A stretch of DNA of 64,000 nt from G965216255 sp965216255 (GCA_965216255.1 OZ244148.1:3472001-3536000), one strand, 5' to 3'. Shown: positions 34,701 to 47,000, counted from the stretch's first letter. The notes: generated by a model from the sequence alone, not told the origin. Made by a program: numbers and translations.

Positions 34701-36614
34701 GTCGTTTTGAATCGTGCCGGTAGCAGTCTCGCGCAGCAACATGATGGCGGAAATGCTTAGCCCCGAGAGCGTAACGGAAAAGCTCTCATCTTCTTCGATT
34801 TCCGTATCTGCCTGAATGGGAACCAGAATAGTCTGTACTGTTTCTCCCACTCCAAACATCAGGGTGCCCGACGTAGCCGTGTAATCGCTAGCCGCCTCCG
34901 CCGCCCCGTCCGAGGTTGTGTAGTCTACTTGCATCTCTTCCGCGAGGGGGGCGCTCAAAGAAACGGGGAACCTCATGGGTCCCGAATCCTCGGCCACGCT
35001 TGCGTCTGCAATGGATAGCATTACTTCGTCGTCATCCCGGATCGTTCCCGTTGCCGAGCCAGTGGCAAGCTCCACAAAGTCGGTGTTACTGATCCCGGAG
35101 AGCGTTAGCGTAAATGTTTCGTCCAATTCCGGGTGCGCGTCATCCAGAATGGGCACTGATATGGTCTGCTCGGTATCGCGCGCATTAAATGTCAGCTGCC
35201 CCGAGCTTGCCGAGTAATCCAGTCCGGCCTTGGCCGTCGCGTCGGCCGTCGCGTAGCCGACCGTAATGATCTCGCTGGTCTGAAGAGACAGGGTCACCGC
35301 AAAGGTCATGGTCCAGGCGCCCTCAGACGCGCTGGCGTCCGCAATGGCCATTTCTATCTGGCACGCGGCATTTACAATGCTTACCGATAGTCTGTTGTTA
35401 AAGCCCAGTGTCGCGTTGACCGGATCCGATAGCGCGATGTAGAACGTTTCCACATTCTCCGAAATATTGTCCGCCAGTATGGGCACAATTACGGTTCTTT
35501 CGGTTTCGCCGACTCCGAAATTGATGGTGCCGGCGGCGTGCTCGTAGTCCTCATCCGCGTTGGCGGTTCCTTCCGACGTGGCATAGGCCACCGCGACCGC
35601 GTCGTCACTGCCTGGCTCGAGCACTACCGTAAAGGACACGTCGCCCGCACATTCACTTACCGTTACCGTCGTTGCAGAGCCGGATGCAAAGGCCACCGCC
35701 GGGAGCACGTCATTGTCAATGATGGTGGCTGTCGCAGAAGCGGCTGCCAGGTCCGCCCCGACTGGTCCGGAAAGCTGGACCGAGAACGTTTCATTGCCTT
35801 CGACCAACCCGTCATCAATTATGGGTACCGATATGGTCTTCGTTGTTTCTCCCGGCGTGAACGTTAACGTCCCGGATGTCGACCCGTAGTCCAAGGCCCG
35901 CGTGGCTGATTCATCTGCGGTAGCATAGTTTACTGTTACGGTACTCGAACTAGCCGGCAACAGCGTTACGGCAAGAACGAGTGGCCCCGCACTCTCATTG
36001 GCACTCGCATTCGCAATGTAAATAGCCGGCGCCGCGTCGTCGTCGTCGTCATAGATCGTGATTTGGATACTTGACTCAGAAATGCCAACACCGGTGCGGC
36101 TTAGGTTGAAGACATTGATCCGGAATGTCTCTTCGGGCTCATAGGTGTTGTCGTCTATCGTGGGGAAATATAGCTTCCAGATCCGGGTTCGATTAGCAGG
36201 AAAGGTTAACGTCGTTCTTGCGGGGTAATAATCCTGTCCGGCAATCGCGGTTTCGTCTACTGTTTCAATATCCACGCTTACGTCTACCGCCTGTAGCGAG
36301 TTCAACCTAAGTATTATACCGAAGGATTCGCCTTCGCACAGCTCGTATTGTCCTGTTTGCGGGCAGGCCGCGCCATTTATGGCTGCACCGTTCAAGGCCG
36401 CGGCTCCGAAACTGATTTCCAGTCTTTCGGACTCATCCCTGTAGAGAGGCGACAGGCTGCCGTCTTGTCCATAGTCCGCTCTAGTCGAAAAGATCACCTC
36501 GGGCTGCGGCAAGATTTGGGGTGCGGGCCTCTTGTGCTGCGAAGCGCTATCTCCAGCGGTCAGAATGCAGACAAGCAGGAAAACTATACTACGGTAGCCT
36601 ATTGTGGAAATCAT
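31710..36614 (-). CDS. Calx-beta repeat surface protein with C-terminal outer-membrane barrel, paralogue 1
   Basis: I chose ATG 36614 because a good signal peptide follows (MISTIGYRSIVFLLVCILTA); the frame is open to 36698. About 1,634 aa. After the signal come roughly eight Calx-beta domains of about 110 residues, each with an Asp-rich calcium-binding end and strands like SGTLTFTPGETTKTISVPI. Two related domains follow (ITVSETALEIEEGSSKTYTV type). The linker DWLARFGRTVASQ then leads into about 330 residues of alternating strands that end LLRGVLDW, the final aromatic residue being typical of an outer-membrane beta barrel. This is an autotransporter-like layout. Probably a calcium-stabilised surface adhesin (inference). 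It lacks the tandem near-identical repeats of paralogues 2 and 3. Confidence 0.87.
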   Translation of the reverse strand: MISTIGYRSIVFLLVCILTAGDSASQHKRPAPQILPQPEVIFSTRADYGQDGSLSPLYRDESERLEISFGAAALNGAAINGAACPQTGQYELCEGESFGIILRLNSLQAVDVSVDIETVDETAIAGQDYYPARTTLTFPANRTRIWKLYFPTIDDNTYEPEETFRINVFNLSRTGVGISESSIQITIYDDDDDAAPAIYIANASANESAGPLVLAVTLLPASSSTVTVNYATADESATRALDYGSTSGTLTFTPGETTKTISVPIIDDGLVEGNETFSVQLSGPVGADLAAASATATIIDNDVLPAVAFASGSATTVTVSECAGDVSFTVVLEPGSDDAVAVAYATSEGTANADEDYEHAAGTINFGVGETERTVIVPILADNISENVETFYIALSDPVNATLGFNNRLSVSIVNAACQIEMAIADASASEGAWTMTFAVTLSLQTSEIITVGYATADATAKAGLDYSASSGQLTFNARDTEQTISVPILDDAHPELDETFTLTLSGISNTDFVELATGSATGTIRDDDEVMLSIADASVAEDSGPMRFPVSLSAPLAEEMQVDYTTSDGAAEAASDYTATSGTLMFGVGETVQTILVPIQADTEIEEDESFSVTLSGLSISAIMLLRETATGTIQNDDFPSVSVADTVVVENAGHATFTVKLSEASKHAARLRYNTSDGTAEAGADYLMSGDALTFEPGVTKRTINVPVLEDELDEEDETFTFSLEDPVGAVLADGTATGTIIDNDDPPTLSISDATAAESDGSMVFTVRLDAASGKIVSVEYATSDGTAEAGRDYDQTAGTVTFEPGAIAQTVSVAVLVDAVDEDDETFRVSLSGAVNGTVADDQATGTIIDDNESPGLSIAEASASESDGNMVFAVTLDAASARAVTVQFSTSDGTAEAGMDFTGQSGTMTFAAGDTAKQMVVPVLDDLVDEDTEEFTASLSTPVNATLKDGDATGRILDDDARGITVSETALEIEEGSSKTYTVVLATQPTTNVAVEIGGASGDVSVDRMRLVFTPDNWNTAQTVRVFAAEDDDAAPDEVVTLTHTVVGGDYGGLSAGSISVTIRENDVVGVIIAPTVLAVEEGSSASYTVVLASAPSGQVTVSMTADLTATDIRVDPVVLTFSAEDWNQARPVAVTALEDQDVVQDNPISLPHMVGGADYEGVSAAVVVVTIMEDETAWDVVGADWLARFGRTVASQTMATIGSRLLDVTPSSSGVRVASISRGPAGLASYVPGREGLHPRRLLVQSSFDFSSTRRSDDTVERTLAWGRVEDIGIAGRGNGFDLDGNLLTSIVGGDYERNRVLVGVGASFVWADGGYDFGIGADGQGSVTTFLTSMYPYARYRFTDRLMAWGLLGYGIGSLALKDDRAGLDADAGVTMRMVGVGAYGSLVPAGTAGGFDLGIKSDAFIVRTESDATEFLVQSYGDALSVRLALQGSYRIRLGVSSVLTPSLEVAARQDAGHAENGAGMELVGSLLFAGAALTFEAYGHRLMIHRDGKFEEWGLGATLRYTPGASDRGLSLAVHPTWGRSSTGVDLLWTSHRLAGLGADQTAQQRRLATEVSYGLGSPDHQRVVTPYAAVDIAGAQSGAVRVGGRWRLGSSLSVHLEGGRRTGYFGAASHQVLLRGVLDW

Positions 36615-36974
36615 TTGTTTTCGGAGATTGAGTTCCAGATCACTTGTGGCAGAACGGCTGGAAGAGGCGGCGTGGCACATGCAAAATGCTTGGGGCAAAG
36701 CTCTCTGGGATGCTCCGCAAGCGGCGGCTCATAGTGGACTCACCGTACTAACCAGAATCTTCGGTTACGTTCGGAGGAACTGCCAGCGGCTCAAAAAATC
36801 ACTGTTAAGTCGTTGCTTATAGATTGTGAGGATTACTATTCCACTTTCAAGCGTTCTGTCTCTAATGTACGATCATGTTACGATGTAAAATAAGGTGAAT
36901 ACAGTGCATACGCGAGCCCCTTATTTTTGTTCTACTGCCCCGTCAACAAATCGGTAAGATTAGAGGGTCCTACA
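36615..36974. other. AT-rich upstream region of Calx-beta gene 1
   Basis: No gene is seen. This stretch is lower in G+C than its surroundings (e.g. 36836-36965) and should carry the Calx-beta promoter. I could not assign -33/-7 elements with confidence. Confidence 0.3.
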
Positions 36975-37847
36975 GCGAAAACCTGCCTTCGGACGCAGGC
37001 GCCATTCTGGTGCGTGCACTGTTTGCCCTCGCCGGATTCATAGAGTGCCTGTCCTGTTCGATTTTCGGGATCCGGCGCGAACGACCCATAGCCTTGAGCA
37101 ACTGCTGCGGCAGTTCTTCCTGCTCAATCTGCAGGGCTGGGCGCGCCAAAGGGATGCCGACCGTTTGCGGCATGATCCCCTCATGCGCGTAGCCGCCTCT
37201 TCGAAAAGGGGCATTAACGCGCTCAAGGAGGAGCCTCCAGCCTCACAGCTGACCATCTCGCGTCTGGTGCGCATGCTGGTGCGGGAATGCAATCCTGTGC
37301 GGCTGCGCCGTCTTGTTACCACCTTCGCTGCGAAGCACCTCCTGCAAACTGGCGGCGGCATACGCCGCGAATTCGTTGTGATAGACATAGACGGCCTGCC
37401 GATTGATGCCCATGGCCGGCTGTAGGGCAATGCCTTCCATGGGCATAACACGCGGCCCATTTTCATGTCTCTGATTGCCAGTTGTGCGGTGAGCGGCGCC
37501 ATGTTGGAGGCCGAGTTGCGCAGCGGTACCCAAAGTGTGGTTCGGGATTGTTACAAGTTTATCCGGCACGTAGCGCTGCAGGTGCGCCGCCATGTGGCCG
37601 ACCGCGTCCTTGCTGGATGCGGGCTTTAATAGTGGAGAGCTCTACGACAAGCTGGAGCGCGCCGGTTACGTCATGCGCCTCAGAGACAACACCGCTTTGA
37701 GCAGGCTGGCGGATCCACACCTGGCGCGTGGCCAACCGGGGCAGCGGCAGTACCACGAACTAAGTGAAGTCGCACGTGCCGCTTCGTGCTCGTGGTGGAG
37801 CCCACACCGGGCGAACTGTTTGCCCGGCATTGCTTTCTGCTTACGGA
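36975..37847 (+). pseudogene. Degenerate IS1380-family transposase fragment (copy 1)
   Basis: Plus-strand fragments in shifting frames resemble IS1380-family transposases: LPSDAGAILVRALFALAGF, LRHDPLMRVAA, QLTISRLVRMLVRE, VIDIDGLPIDAHG (the first catalytic Asp region), then LERAGYVMRLRDNTALSRLADPHL and PTPGELFARHCFLL. Several stops and frameshifts break it. The last 417 bp (from 37431) recur at 50445, where they are fused to a recombinase fragment. It differs from the intact IS1380 element at 51195-52982. Confidence 0.65.
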
Positions 37848-38474
37848 ACTACCTCGTTGTTGCGACGGGGTTTTACCGTGCCCTGAACACGTCCCGACAC
37901 GATGATAGTATCATCCAGGGGGTCGTATACCAATCCGGTGGCGTGGAACCAGTCCCGCCTGTTGGTTGACCAGGTACGCCGCTTGTTGTCGAGGACGTGA
38001 TTTACATCCCACACCTGTACGATGGCGCCGGATACCCTGTCAACTTCGAGGATGTGGTCCTCTATGGTGGGTAACCCGTGCTTGGTGGCCGTGATCAGGA
38101 AATTGCCGTCTGGCTTTTCTATGACGTTGTGGTGGAAGCCATAGCCAGGCAAAGGCCAGGTATTGATCACGTGCCCTAGCATGTCCATTTCCACAATCTG
38201 CCCCGTTCTGCCGTCTCCGAAGTACAGGTTTCCGTTTGCGAGCCACTCAATTCCGACATCATAAAACAAATTGGAAAGGGAGGGGTGGGCAGAGAGATCC
38301 AGGTACCGCCGGATGTCACCGGCTGCATCGAAGTTTAAAGGAATCTGTGCGTCCGTGTGTTTGCTCTGCCCAAAATAGCTGACCAGATTCATACCGGGCT
38401 TCATGGCGCCCCGGCTAGCGGTTTCAATGGTGATGCGGGGTACGGCAAAGGAGGTGGCTGTGCCGTGATCTCAT
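37848..38474 (-). pseudogene. ASST gene remnant, middle part (duplicate copy 1)
   Basis: Nearly identical to the middle of the intact ASST gene (29863-31479): MKPGMNLVSYFGQSKHTDAQ through FHHNVIEKPDGNFL to RVQGTVKPRRNNEVV. The 3' end is cut off by the IS1380 fragment, and the 5' side is cut by the IS1634-type element at 38475, with its missing start at 40552-40800. Dead gene. Confidence 0.85.
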
Positions 38475-40551
38475 CGGAACTTTGTAACTGTTTAGTTCCG
38501 GAAAGCCAGTAAGCCCCTTTAAAATAGCGACGTAAGCTCACTGCCTTATTCTATGACACTGCAGTTTTAGGGTCGTGTTGCGTGCGCCTTGTAGACGTTG
38601 TGGTTGGATTGCAGTCCCATAACCATAGCGATGCGTCGCTGGAGGGGACCCGGATCTGCATCCCGCTTCAGCAGAATGCAGGTGCGCCCCTCTTTTGGTA
38701 ATACCGTGGTGATGCGCTGCCACTGGTTGAGCTCAAACTGCAGCGTAGCCCAACTGCTGTGGATGTGGTACTGCATGGAGCTGCGTGCCAATAAGGTGTA
38801 CTGCGTGATAAGCCAACACCGAAAGGAAGATATGCGTCTCAATGCGTGTATCCCGGCTGTGGTATATGGGACGCATTCCTAGTTCTGACTTTAACGTCCG
38901 AAACGTACGCTCAATGTCTGCCAGCTGCCAGTAGGTGCGGGCGACCCTTGAGACGGCCCAGTCCGTCTGACTGGTACGCAAGACGTAGCCGCCTGCGGCT
39001 TCTGCTTAAACGCGGCCTTGTGCGTAAACGTCACCGCCTCGGCCAGCGTACTGTCCTTTTTTCGCTGGACGTCAATGGTATACTGGCAGGCGACATGCTT
39101 ATGTTTTTCGATCTCACGACCGAGCCTGCGCTGTACCTTATCATAGTCCTTGACGCAGCGCGGCTTCAGGGGGCCCTCTTGCAGTTTCGTGAGTGCGGCT
39201 TCAAATTTTGCACGCCTGGCGCCCAGTATGCTGTCACCGGTGCTCTTGCGCGCCGCACTTTGCAGGTAGTATAGCGCCTCTTCATCCTTGCCCTCCATGC
39301 GCCAGGCTTTGATGGCGATGCCGCTGTTGCAGCACTCATCAGGCGTATCCTCTGGTGCGGGCGGCGTCTTGCGGCGCTGCACACAAATCCAATCCAGACC
39401 TTTTTCCTTTAGAAACAGCAGATTGGCACGGGTGGCGATGCCCGCCTCCATGATTACGCTCACCCGGGTGCTGCTGCGCTCCTCCACAGCTTTCTGCAGC
39501 GTCTTGGGTTTGCTGGCATTGCCGGGAAGGATGCGCGCGCTACGCACAAATCCGGGCGCCTCCAGCGTTAAGGCTAACGTCACCAGCGGGCTGCTTGATC
39601 GCTTCTCCTTGCTGCGTCCATACTCCAGGAGCGCACCTATCTTGCGAGCGGTGTAGAAGGTGTTGGTCAGCTCGAAAAGAAGGAGCGTTTCGCTAAAGCC
39701 AAGTAACTGTTTTGCATTGTCATATAGCCCGTGCTGCATCGCGCAGCGCATAAAGCCGATCGCCGGCCCGATACAGCGTGCTTTCGCAGGGCACCTCCAG
39801 GTCCACCAGTTCCAAAATTGCGGAGGCGTCTTTCATCCAGCGCTGCGTACGGGCTTCACTCCTGGGTGCCATCATGCGCCCAACCACGAGCACCATGCGA
39901 ATATCCTTTTCTGGCATGCCCATACTGCGCAACAGCGCCGCAAAGCCGAGTTGCTTCAAGGCTTGCAGACACACGCGCTCGCCCCCGACCGTGCGCGCAT
40001 CCGTATGATGCACTGCATCGGTAATGATGGCGTCGCGCCCGGCGTCCACATCGTAACCCTTCTCGCGCAGGCGGCGGACGATCTCGGCTGCGGTGCGCAC
40101 CAGCTTTTCATCTTCCAGCGGCAGCATTTGCTGCCCACGCAGCGTAGCTGCCACCCGATTGGGTCAGCACTGGCCAGTCGGCCTCTGGATTATCGAAGTC
40201 TTGTCCGAGGTTAAGGATCCTCTTCTGCTTGGGCATGCCCATGACTCGCCGGTTTTCGAGCAGGCCGTATCCGAGTTGCCGCTTGCCGTTATTGAGCTTA
40301 TGACTCCGCTATCGGATGTACATCGCGCTGCATACAGGTGATGAGTCAAGTTAAAGCAAGGCGCCGCGGTTAATGCGAAGATACAATGCATACCACGAAC
40401 AAAGCACTACATTGGGCATTGCGGGCCGTACTTCACAAGTCACATGTATGCACGCCATGTCTATTCGAGTCGATTCGAGCGGATTGGTGCCCAATACGCT
40501 GGAATTGGTAGTACTCAGCCCCAATCCTAGGTCGGAAATGGCAAGGTTCCG
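38475..40551 (-). mobile_element. IS1634-family element, decayed (copy 1)
   Basis: Bounded by short inverted ends CGGAACTTTG (38475) and CAAGGTTCCG (ending 40551), with a 4-bp direct repeat TCAT outside (38471-38474 and 40552-40555). It splits the ASST remnant. The same element occupies the identical position in the second duplicate (53282-55360). Confidence 0.72.
38567..40240 (-). pseudogene. IS1634-family transposase, frameshifted (copy 1)
   Basis: Minus-strand pieces in several frames give the family order: MPKQKRILNLGQDFDNPEAD, EKLVRTAAEIVRRLREKGYD, LVVGRMMAPRSEARTQRWM, LLLFELTNTFYTARKIGALL, SVIMEAGIATRANLLFLKEK, YWQLADIERTFRTLKSELGM (the C-terminal Glu region), HIFLSVLAYHAVHLIGTQLH and LQFELNQWQRITTVLPKEG. 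At least three frameshifts separate them, so it is inactive. Confidence 0.78.
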
Positions 40552-40800
40552 TCATGACCGGCTTCTCCGATCAAGGTAGCGTCTGGTTCGAAGAATCGCA
40601 GAATGACCGGTTGGGTTGGGAGTAATGTTTAAGTTGGCGATGAGATCATCCACGGGATTTACTGCACCTTCCATTGGACTGGAATCGCACGCCGCAATCA
40701 TGCCACCTAGTGTAGCCATGGCCCCGTACAATAGCAGGATGGTCCCGATGCGCCGTCTTGTGGAGCAAGGCCAAGTAGCACTATTGGGCCAGGCTTAGTG
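40552..40800 (-). pseudogene. ASST gene remnant, 5' part (duplicate copy 1)
   Basis: This matches the start of the intact ASST gene (lipoprotein signal region and NITPNPTGH segment). It carries a frameshift near the start and an internal deletion joining the PNPTGH codons to a point about 190 bp further on. It continues beyond the IS1634 element at 38474. Confidence 0.78.
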
Positions 40801-41031
40801 AAAGGCATCCAACACGGCTTGAATGAGGCAGAGAACGAGGGAATCTAGCGAAAAGCATGTTGGGCGCGCCGATCTGCGAGTACGATGCTCGGAGAGCGCG
40901 CCGAACCTCTTGACTTCTTGCCCTAGGTCACGATTGTATGGGCGCGGGCAGCGATTGTGCAACGATGGAACCGGGAGCAAGACTTGCCTTGCGGAGCTGT
41001 ACCCACGGCGCTCGCGTTAACGCAACTGGCT

Positions 41032-44000
41032 CTACCAGTCCAGCACTCCACGCAGAAGCACCTGGTGGGAGGCAGCTCCGAAGTATCCGGTGCGCCGTCC
41101 TCCTTCGAGATGGACGCTAAGAGAAGATCCCATTCGCCAGCGCCCTCCCACGCGGACGGCCCGCGAGCGTGCTCCAGACAATTCAATCGCCGCGTAGGGT
41201 GTGATCGATCCCGAATTGCCAGCAACGCCCATTCCGTAGCCCACTTCTGTGGCAAGGCGGCGCGGCGGCGAAGCGCGTACAGATCCCGGTCGTGGCATGT
41301 CGCGAGACATCCACAAAAGGTCTGCCCCGGTGGAGCTTCGGCCTGCGGTCGGGCGGACGGCCAGAGTAAGGCCGCGGCCTGCGGTACCAGACGTGAACCG
41401 GAGCAAACCGCCGAGCCCCCACTCTTCATAGGTTCTGTCCCGCTGTATCATTAGCCGGCGTGCAGCAGCCTCGAACGTCAGGCCGCCGCCGGTAAACCGA
41501 AGTGCCCCGACAATCTCCATGCCGGTTCCCGTTTCGGCGTCCCCCGCATCCTGTCGCGCAGCAATCTCCAGGGAAGGGGTCGCAGCAGAAGACGTACCAA
41601 TCCTTATCCGGTACGAGCCTTCTACGGCGAGGCGAATCTTTAGCACGTCGCCGTAGCTTTGGGCCAGTGCTTCCACATCCTCAGACTTGGCCCGGACAAC
41701 AAAAGCATCCGACTTTACGACGAGGTCTAGACCGCCTGCATTGCTTGCAGAAACCAGAGATCCTTGAGCGCCCATGCCAGCCATGCGCATGGTCACGTCG
41801 GTTACCTCGTCCATGCCGGACACGTCTTCTGTAAGCGTCAGGGAGCCTCGTCCGTACCCTATCAGCCCCCAGCCCAGAATGCGGCTTGTGAACCGGTAGC
41901 GCGCATACGGATACACGCTGATAAGAGATGTGGTAATCGACCCTTGGCCATCGGTGCCAATTCCAAAATCATATCCTCCGGCTGCGTGCGCATACGAAGC
42001 CCCGAGACCCACAAGAAAGCGATTGCGCTCATAGTCCGTTCCTACAAAGCCGGTTACGACATCACCGTTGATGTCGTAATCTGTGCCTGTACCCATGAAG
42101 CGCATATCCTCGACGCGGCCCCAAGTGGAGAAGCGGTCCACGGAATCGTCGGACTTTAGCGTGGATGAAACATCAAACGAGCTCTGCCGCAATAGCCTAC
42201 CGGGGTGCAGGCGTTGCTGTCCAAGCCCGGTTGAGCCAGATTCCGGACCAAATCCAGTTCCTACTTGGGGGCTGTTTCCCAAACGGACGCTGGCTGGGCT
42301 AGGCGTTACGTCGGTCAGCCGCGAGCCAATGGTGGTCACAGCCTGGCTTCCAACCGTGCGACCGAAGCGGGCCAACCAGTCAACTGAGATGGCGTCCCAG
42401 GTGGTTTCGTCTTCCGTGATAGTCAAGAGGACGGCATCGGCATGCACGCCGTCGTAGTCCGCACCGCCTACCGTGTGGGGAAGCGATATCGGATCGTCCG
42501 TGGTCGCATCTGCATCGTCAAGCGCGGTTACCACTACCGATTGCGCTTCGTCCCAATTCTCCGGCGAGAATGCCAGAACGCTCTGATTGACGAGGACATC
42601 CGTGGACGACAGATCTGCCGTCATCGAGACCGTCACTTGGCCCGTAGGCTTCGAAGTCAAAATGACCGTGTACGATTCACTGCTGCCCTCCTGGATGGCC
42701 AGCACAGTGGGTTCGATTATGACTCCCGTAGCATCATTTTCCCGGATCGTTACTGCGACGGTGCCTCCTGGCAGGCCGTCATAGTCTCCGCCTGTGGCGG
42801 AGTGCGTCAGCGTTACGACATCGTCCGGAACCGCATCGTCGTCTTCGGCAGCAAGCACGGTAACCGTTTGTGCCACGTTCCAGGTGTCCGGCGTAAACGC
42901 CAGCCGGGTCTTATCCACACTCACGTCTCCGGCAATACCCCCGACGTCGACGTTTACATTCGCTGTCGGCTGCGTCGCCAGAGCGACACCGTATGCTTTG
43001 GATGAACCCTCCAAAATCTCTAGAGCCGTGTTGCTCACGGTAACTCCCTTCGTATCGTCGTCTGAGATCCGCCCGGTTGCGCCGCCGTCCTTGATGGTCG
43101 CGTTGACCGGGCTGGTAAGCGCAACTGTGAAGTCCTCTAAGTCTTCGGCTACGAAATCATTCAGTACCGGCACTGTGACCATTTGGGTGGTATCTCCCGC
43201 CACGAAAGTTATTGTGCGCATCTGTGCTGTATAGTCCGTTTCCGCCTTCGCACTGCCGTCGGAAGTGGCGAACTGAGCGGTGACCTCTCTCTGGCTCTTT
43301 GCATCCAGCCTTACGGCAAAGGCAATCAGTTCATCCCCCTCCGAGGCGGTCGCGTCGGCAATGAACAGTCCAGGAGGCCCGTCGTCATCGGTGATCGTGC
43401 CAATAGCCGTGCCATCAATCACGGAGACGTTAACCGGATCACTAAGAACTACTTCCAACGTTTCGTCGTCCTCATCCACTGCGTCTTCCAAGACCGCCAC
43501 GGAAACAGTCTGCGTCAATTCACCGGGTTTGAACGTCACGGTCCCGGCTGATTCTTCATAGTCCGTGCCGGCCTTCGCCGTGCCATCGGACGTTGCAAAC
43601 TGCATGCTTACGATCGTTCCACTGGCGGCATCCAGACGCACCGTGAACGCCATGCTGCCCTCACTTTCTGCGGCCGTCGCGTCGCTGATAGATAGCGTGG
43701 GGGGATCGTCGTTGTCGACAATGGTCCCTGTGGCCGTTCCATCTGCCAGCACCAGGCCTACGGGGTCCTCAAGGGAAAACGTGAAGGCTTCATCTTCCTC
43801 ATCAAGTTCATCTTCAAGGACCGGAACATCGATCGTGCGCTTAGTCACTCCCGGCTCGAAGGTGAGCGCGCCGCCGCTCATCAGGAAATCGGCGCCCGCT
43901 TCGGCCGTGCCATCAGAGGTGCTGTAACGGAGCGTGGCGGCAAGCTTGCTCGCTTCGCTGAGCTTTACGGTAAACGTAGCATGGCCCGCATTTTCCACCA

Positions 44001-47000
44001 CTACTGTGTCGGCTACCGAAACGCTTGGAAAATCGTCGTTTTGAATCGTGCCGGTAGCAGTCTCGCGCAGCAACGTGATGGCGGCAACGCTTAGTCCAGA
44101 GAGCGTAACGGAAAAGCCCTCATCTACTTCGATTTCCGTATCTGCCTGAATGGGAACCAGAATAGTCTGTACTGTTTCTCCCACTCCAAACATCAGGGTG
44201 CCCGACGTAGCCGTGTAATCGCTAGCCGCCTCCGCCGTCCCGTCCGAGGTTGTGTAGTCTACTTGCATCTCTTCCGTGAGGGGGGCGCTCAAAGAAACGG
44301 GGAACCTCATGGGTCCCGAATCCTCGGCCACGCTTGCGTCTGCAATGGATAACCTTACTCCGTCGTCATCCCGGATCGTTCCCGTTGCCGAGCCGGTGGC
44401 AAGCTTCACAAAGTCGGTGTTACTGATTCCGGAGAGCGTTAGCGTAAATGTTTCGTTCAATTCCGGGTGCGCGTCATCCAGAATGGGCACTGATATGGTC
44501 TGCTCGGTATCGCGCGCATTAAATGTCAGCTGCCCCGAGCTTGCCGAGTAATCCAGTCCGGCCTTGGCCGTCGCGTCGGCCGTCGCGTAGCCGACCGTAA
44601 TGATCTCGGTGGTCTGAAGAGACAGGGTCACCGCAAAGGTCATGGTCCCTGCGCCCTCAGGCGCGCTGGCGTCCGCAATGGCCATTTCTATCTGGCACGC
44701 GGTATTTGCAATGCTTACCGATAGTCTGGCGTTAAAGCCCAGTGTCGCGTTGACCGGATCCGATAGCGCGATGTAGAACCTCTCCACATTCTCCGAAATA
44801 TTGTCTGCCAGTATGGGCACAATTACGGTTCTTTCGGTTTCGCCGACTCCGAAATTGATGGTGCCGGCGGCGTGCTCGTAGTCCTCATCCGCGTTGGCGG
44901 TTCCATCCGACGTGGCATAGGCCACCGCGACCGCGTCGTCACTGCCTGGCTCGAGCACTACCGTAAAGGACACGTCGCCCGCACATTCACTTACCATGGT
45001 TGCAGAGCCGGATGCGAAGGCCACCGCCGGGAGACCGTCATCGTTAATGATGGTGGCCGTAGCAGAAGCGTCTGCCAGGTCCGCCCCGACTGGTGCGGAA
45101 AGCTGGACCGAGAACGTTTCATTGCCTTCGACCAACTCGTCATCAATTATGGGTACCGATATGGTCTTGCTTGTCTCTCCGGCCGTGAATGTTAACGTCC
45201 CGGATGTCGACGTGTAGTCCAAGGCCTGCGTGGCCGATCCGTCGGCCGTTGCGTAGTCGACCGTAATGGTCTCGGTGGCCTGAAAAGACAGGGTCACCGC
45301 AAAGGTCATGGTCCCGGCGCCCTCAGACGCGCTGGCGTCTGCAATGGCCATTTCTACCTGGCACGCGGCATTTTCAATGCTTACCGATAGACTGTTGTTA
45401 GAGCCGAGTGTCGCGTTGACCGGATTCGATAGCGCGATGTCGAACGTCTCCGCAGTCTCCGAAGTATTGTCCGCCAGTATGGGCACAATTACGGTTTTTT
45501 GGGTTTCGCCGATTCCGAAATTGATGGTGCCGGCGGCGTGCTCGTAGTCCTCAGACGCGCTGGCGGTTCCATCCGACGTGGCATAGTCCACTGCGACCGC
45601 CTCGGCACTGCTTGGCTCGAGCACTACCGTAAAGGACACCTCGCCCGCACATTCATTTACCGTGGTTGCAGAGCCGGATGCGAAGGCCACCGCCGGGAGA
45701 CCGTCATCGTTAATGATGGTGGCCGTCGCAGAAGCGTCTGCCAGGTCCGCCCCGACTGCTGCGGAAAGCTGGACCGAGAACGTTTCGTCGCCTTCGACCA
45801 ACTCGTCATCAATTAAGGGTACCGATATGGTCTTGCTGGTCTCTCCGGCCGTGAATGTTAACGTCCCGGATGTCGACGTGTAGTCCAAGGCTTGCGTGGC
45901 CGATCCGTCGGCCGTTGCGTAGTCGACCGTAATGGTCTCGGTGGCCTGAAGAGACAGGGTCACCGCAAAGGTCATGGTCCCGGCGTCCTCAGACGCGCTG
46001 GCGTCCGCAATGGTCATATCTATCTGGCACGCGGCATTTTCAATGCTTACCGATAGACTGTTGTTAGAGCCGAGTGTCGCGTTGACCGGATTCGATAGCG
46101 CGATGTCGAACGTCTCCGCAGTCTCCGAAGTATTGTCCGCCAGTATGGGCACAATTACGGTTTTTTCGGTTTCGCCGATTCCGAAATTGATGGTGCCGGC
46201 GGCGTGCTCGTAGTCCTCAGACGCGCTGGCGGTTCCATCCGACGTGGCATAGTCCACCGCGACCGCCTCGGCACTGCCTGGCTCGAGCACTACCGTAAAG
46301 GACACGTCGCCCGCACATTCATTTACCGTGGTTGCAGAGCCGGATGCGAAGGCCACCGCCGGGAGACCGTCATCGTTAATGATGGTGGCCGTCGCAGAAG
46401 CGTCTGCCAGGTCCGCCCCGACTGCTGCGGAAAGCTGGACCGAGAACGTTTCGTCGCCTTCGACCAACTCGTCATCAATTAAGGGTACCGATATGGTCTT
46501 GCTTGTCTCTCCGGCCGTGAATGTTAACGTCCCGGATGTCGACGTGTAGTCCAAGGCCTGCGTGGCCGATCCGTCGGCCGTTGCGTAGCTGACCGTAATG
46601 GTCTCGGTGGCCTGAAGAGACAGGGTCACCGCAAAGGTCATGGTCCCGGCGTCCTCAGACGCGCTGGCGTCCGCAATGGTCATATCTATCTGGCACGCGG
46701 CATTTTCAATGCTTACCGATAGACTGTTGTTAGAGCCGAGTGTCGCGTTGACCGGATTCGATAGCGCGATGTCGAACGTCTCCGCAGTCTCCGAAGTATT
46801 GTCCGCCAGTATGGGCACAATTACGGTTTTTTGGGTTTCGCCGATTCCGAAATTGATGGTGCCGGCGGCGTGCTCGTAGTCCTCAGACGCGCTGGCGGTT
46901 CCATCCGACGTGGCATAGTCCACCGCGACCGCCTCGGCACTGCTTGGCTCGAGCACTACCGTAAAGGACACGTCGCCCGCACATTCATTTACCGTGGTTG

